DNA of 21,233 nucleotides from contig JANDJZ010000727.1 in NCBI GenBank assembly GCA_027943245.1, positions 1 through 21,233 of the forward strand, read 5' to 3'. This stretch comes from Acanthamoeba sp. SK_2022b. Taxonomy: Eukaryota > Discosea > Longamoebia > Acanthamoebidae. Position 1 is the first letter of the stretch; each line of letters starts with the position of its first letter. The notes under the pieces are model-generated. The model had not been told where the DNA came from. It saw only the letters and a program-made list of their open reading frames with translations, and ran no database searches. The position numbers were made by a program, and so were the translations under genes. Positions 18,205-21,233 of this stretch are shown one piece after another.

Positions 18205-18399
18205 AAAATAATTTATCCCCTGTGTGGCTATGTGGTGTGCATCCTCAAGTGCCCCAAGCTGCTCAATGACAACACTGCCATTGAGGAGGGCTGCCACCTC
18301 ATCAAGTGTGGGCACAAGCTCAATTATGATAAGCTCTATGGCCATGTGTGTGTGATCATCTGCAAGCTGGGTGACATGGTTGAGTTGATTAAGCAGTAA
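18205..18399 (+). pseudogene. Short coding-like fragment, Cys/His-rich, C-terminal part
   Basis: About 64 codons ending in TAA, with striking G/C third positions (CTC, AAG, GGC, TGC, CAC, ATC), inside A/T-rich DNA. Strings include PLCGYVVCILKCPKLL, EEGCHLIKCGHKLNYDKLYG and VIICKLGDMVELIKQ. There is no in-frame ATG at the left edge; the nearest upstream in-frame codon is a stop in AT-rich sequence, and no clear acceptor is seen. It therefore looks like the 3' end of a gene, possibly a retrocopy or translocated last exon. I do not recognise the protein. Confidence 0.5.
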
Positions 18400-18520
18400 A
18401 AAGGAAATTTTTTTTGAAAATATAATTAATAAAATTGATTCAAAAAATTAACAGAAAGTCTAAACTAAATCAATAAAAAATTAAAAATATAAGCAAAATC
18501 AATTAATAAAAAGAAAAATT
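18400..18520. other. AT-rich spacer
   Basis: A/T-rich sequence with poly-T and poly-A runs after the fragment's stop codon, grading into the A-rich array. No gene. Confidence 0.6.
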
Positions 18521-19640
18521 TTTTAAAAAGAAAATAAAGAGAAATTAGAAAGAAATTCAAAAGAAAATAAAGAGAAATTGGAAAGAAATTCAAAAAGAAA
18601 TTCAAATGAAAACAAAAAGAAATTCAAGAAGAAAATAAAAGAAAATTGAAAGAAATTAAAAGAAAACAAAAAGAAATTCAAAAGAAACAGAAAGAAATTC
18701 AAAAAGAAACAAAAAGAAATTCAAAAGAAATTCAAAAGAAAATAAAGAGAAATTGGAAAGAAATTCAAAAGAAATTTAAAAGAAAACCACAAGAAACAGA
18801 AAGAAATTCAAAAGAAATTCGAAAGAAAATAAAAGAAATTAGAAAGAAAACAGAAATAAATTCAAAAGAAATCAAAAAGAACAGAAAGAAATTCAAAAGA
18901 AATTAGAAAAAAACAAAAAGAAATTCAAAAAAATTCAAAAGAAATTCAAAAGAAAACAAAAGAAATTCAAAAGAAAATAAAAAGAAATTTAAAAGAAATT
19001 TAAAAGAAACCAAAAAGAAATAAAAAGAAATTAAAAAGAAAACAAAAAGAAATTCAAAAGAAAATAACAAGAAAATAAAAAGAAATTCAAAAGAAATTCA
19101 AAAGAAAATAAAAAGAAAATAAAAAGAAATTAAAAAGAAAACAAAAAGAAATTTAAAAGAAAACCCAAAGAAAATAAAAAGAAACTCAAAAGAAATTCAA
19201 AAGAATATACAAAGAAATTCAAAAGAAATTCAAAAGAAAACAAAAAGAAATTTAAAAGAAAACAAAAAGAAATTCAAAAGAAAATAAAAAGAAAACAAAA
19301 AGAAATTCAAAAGAAATTCAAAAGAAAGTAAAAAGAAAATAAAAAGAATATACAAAGAAAAAAAGAAATTCAAAAGAAATTCAAAAGAAATTCAAAAGAA
19401 ATTCAAAAGAAAATTCAAAAGAAATTCAAAAGAAATTTAAAAGAAACGCAAAGAAATTCAAAAGAAATTCAAAAGAAAAAAGAAATTAGAAAGAAATTCA
19501 ATAGAAAATACAAGAAATTCAAAAGAAAATAAAAAGAAATTCAAATGAAATTCTAAAGAAATTTTAAAGAAATTAAAAGAAAATAAAAAGAAATTTAAAA
19601 GAAATTCGAAAGAAAATAAAAAGAAATTCGAGAGAAAACA
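18521..19640 (+). repeat. A-rich AAAGAAATTCA tandem array
   Basis: About 1.1 kb built from AAAGAAATTCA (11-base) and AAAGAAAATA variants, strongly purine-biased on the + strand. The Lys/Glu/Ile open frame at 18646-18906 is a by-product of the repeat. Confidence 0.95.
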
Positions 19641-19650
19641 ATATTAGTAT

Positions 19651-19733
19651 CCTAGGTTACCGTATATGTTTCCTAGGTTACCTTATGTGTTTCCTAGGTT
19701 ACAGTATGTTTTTCCTAGGTTACCGTAGTGATT
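19651..19733 (+). repeat. Four 21-bp CCTAGGTTAC tandem units
   Basis: CCTAGGTTA recurs at 19651, 19672, 19693 and 19714, exactly 21 bases apart, each followed by a variant of CCGTATATGTTT. The unit holds the palindrome CCTAGG. It separates the A-rich array from the 153-bp satellite. Confidence 0.9.
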
Positions 19734-19740
19734 GATCTCT

Positions 19741-20391
19741 ATCGTGTTGCCCACGTCGCGAGGCGTCGTTTGGCCCGGTTAAAACGCTTCTAGCTATCCG
19801 TACAAGCGAGAAAAACCACAATATTTGTTTTTAGGTACGATTTCGTCCCGATTTCAGATTCTGTTGTGAGATTAGAGCAAATCTGACCATGCCATCGTGT
19901 TGCCCGGGTTCTGAGGCGTCGTTTGGCCCGGTTAAAACGCTTCTAGCTATCAGTACAAGCGAGAACAACCACAATCTTTGTTTTCAGGTCCAATTTCAGC
20001 CCAATTTATGATACTGATGTCAGCCTTTGGCCTTTCTGACCATACCATCGTGTTGCCTACATCGAGAGGCGTCGTTTAACCCGGTTAAAACGCTTCTAGC
20101 TATCAGTACAAGCGAGAAAAACCACAATCTTTATTTTCACGTCGATTTAGGGCCAATCTTCAATTCTTATGTCAGCTTTTAGCCTTTCTGATCATGCTGT
20201 CGTGTTGCGCACGTCGTGAGGCGTCGTTTGGCCCGGTTAAAACGCTTCTAGCTATCAGTACAAGCGAGAAAAATCACAATCTTTGTTAACACGTGTTTCT
20301 GATCATGCCATTGTGTTGCCCACGTTGTAATGCGTCGTTTGACCCGGTTAGATCTCTTCCAGCTCTCTGGGCAGCGAGTTAAACCAGGTGA
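19741..20391 (+). repeat. ~153-bp satellite, five units
   Basis: Units begin at ATCGTGTTGCC or variants: 19741, 19894, 20047, 20199 and 20310 (spacings 153, 153, 152, 111). The first half is highly conserved (GGCGTCGTTTGGCCCGG, TTAAAACGCTTCTAGCTAT, GTACAAGCGAGAA). The second half, with ACCACAATCTTTGTTTTC, is diverged. Unit 4 is shortened and unit 5 breaks off after CCCGGTTAGATC. No RNA polymerase III boxes or open frame were recognised. Confidence 0.9.
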
Positions 20392-21140
20392 GTTGGCTGG
20401 TAGGTTGGTAGGTTGGTTGATTGGTTGGTTGGGAGGTTGATTGGTAGGTTGGGGAGTTGATTGGGAGGTTGGGGAGTTGATTTGGAGGTTGGGAGGTTGA
20501 TTGGTTGGTTGGGGAGTTGATTGGTAGGTTGGGGAGTTGATTGGGAGGTTGATTGGTAGGTTGGGAGGTTGGTGAGTTGATTTGGAGGTTGATTGGTAGG
20601 TTGGGAGGTTGGTGAGTTGATTTGGAGGTTGATTGGTAGGTTGGGGAGTTGATTGGTTGGTTGGGGAGTTGGTTGGGAGGTTGATTGGGAGGTTGGGGAG
20701 TTGATTTGGAGGTTGATTGGTAGGTTGGGAGGTTGATTGGTAGGTTGGGGAGTTGATTGGGAGGTTGATTGGTAGGTTGGGAGGTTGGTGAGTTGATTTT
20801 GATTGGGAGGTTGATTGGTAGGTTGGGAGTTGATTGGTAGGTTGGGGAGTTGATTGGGAGGTTGATTGGTAGGTTGGGAGGTTGATTGGTAGAGGTTGGG
20901 GAGTTGATTGGGAGGTTGATTGGTAGGTTGGGAGGTTGATTGGTAGGTTGGGGAGTTGATTGGGAGGTTGGGGAGTTGATTTGGAGTTGGGGAGTTGATT
21001 TGGAGGTTGATTGGTAGGTTGGGAGGTTGGTTGGGAGGTTGATTGGGAAGTTGGGAGGTTGATTGGGAGGTTGATTGGTAGGTTGGGAGGTTGATTGGGT
21101 GGTTGATTGGAAGGTTAGGAGGTTGATTGGTAGGTTGGTT
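20392..21140 (+). repeat. G-rich GGTTGATTGGTA minisatellite
   Basis: Units GGTTGATTGGTA, GGTTGGGA and GGTTGGGGAGTTGATT in changing order, with G only rarely replaced by C on the + strand. On the minus strand two frames are open for about 265 codons of Asn-Gln-Pro-Ser-Thr repeats. Because two frames are open over the same bases and no start context or unique domain exists, a protein is unlikely. Confidence 0.95.
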
Positions 21141-21233
21141 GCCACAACATGCCCTACATGACCCCCCTACATGACCCACAACAGGCCCACAACACCCCCT
21201 ACATGACCCCCTACATGACCTACAACATGCCCC
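21141..21233 (+). repeat. CCCTACATGACC repeats at right edge
   Basis: Four copies of CCCTACATGACC and interleaved CCACAACATGCCC/CCCACAACA, running off the window. Confidence 0.85.

Noticed and set aside
18646..18906. Lys/Glu/Ile-rich frame resembling a coiled coil
   Set aside because: It is a direct translation of the AAAGAAATTCA array.
19741..20391. CRISPR-like array of repeats and spacers
   Set aside because: Units are ~153 bp with conserved halves of ~70 bp and related second halves, in a eukaryotic context without cas genes. It is a satellite.
20392..21140. Telomere repeat
   Set aside because: Unit length varies and the words (GGTTGATTGGTA, GGTTGGGA) match no known telomere unit. The array is also internal, with other repeats following.
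20348..21179. Two overlapping minus-strand frames of about 265 codons, Asn/Gln/Pro/Ser/Thr-rich
   Set aside because: Two different frames are open across the same minisatellite, so openness comes from the repeat. One frame runs out into the 153-bp satellite without any recognisable end.

Overview
This is a eukaryotic nuclear window. Two intron-rich housekeeping genes on the minus strand fill about 7.2 kb (707-7888). Almost everything else is simple or tandem repeat. The short GT-AG introns (65-253 bp), conserved eukaryote-specific proteins and absence of prokaryotic signals rule out bacteria and archaea. GC-rich exons with many small introns and a plant/amoeba/fungus-like NOT2 sequence would suit a protist such as an amoebozoan, but this is only a guess and the lineage cannot be fixed from the window.

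Gene island. Transcribed leftwards, the first gene is a CNOT2/NOT2 homologue (7888-4257; 12 exons reconstructed, about 723 aa), a scaffold subunit of the CCR4-NOT deadenylase. After 415 bp comes eIF3b (3841-707; 10 exons, about 681 aa), a core subunit of translation initiation factor 3. The exon phases of both models close exactly and conserved motifs read through the junctions. The introns carry microsatellites and, in about a third of cases, a sense-strand C homopolymer just after the 5' splice site. Two CNOT2 introns appear to be GC-AG. Several CNOT2 introns are phase 1 and split a glycine codon.

Flanks of the island. A 22-bp inverted repeat (317-338 / 8283-8304) encloses the two genes, with GT/AC satellite just inside each copy. 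From 8305 to about 9525 lies low-repeat DNA with one unassigned minus-strand open frame (8467-8913) and a diverged ~119-bp tandem duplication.

Satellite field. From about 9660 to 18124 the sequence is mostly a degenerate GGTGTTGTGGTGAT-type satellite. It is G/T-rich on the + strand except for blocks where it is inverted (12533-12811, 13037-13356, 16446-16542). Six copies of a dispersed ~140-225 bp element (element A) and one copy of a second repeat (element B, also at 112-205) interrupt it. Several strand switches coincide with inverted repeats.

Right end. An AT-rich patch contains a short, strongly coding-like Cys-rich fragment (18205-18399). Then follow an A-rich AAAGAAATTCA array, four 21-bp CCTAGGTTAC units, five units of a ~153-bp satellite, a GGTTGATTGGTA-type minisatellite and the start of a CCCTACATGACC repeat. 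This stacking of different arrays resembles pericentromeric or subtelomeric DNA; that is inference.
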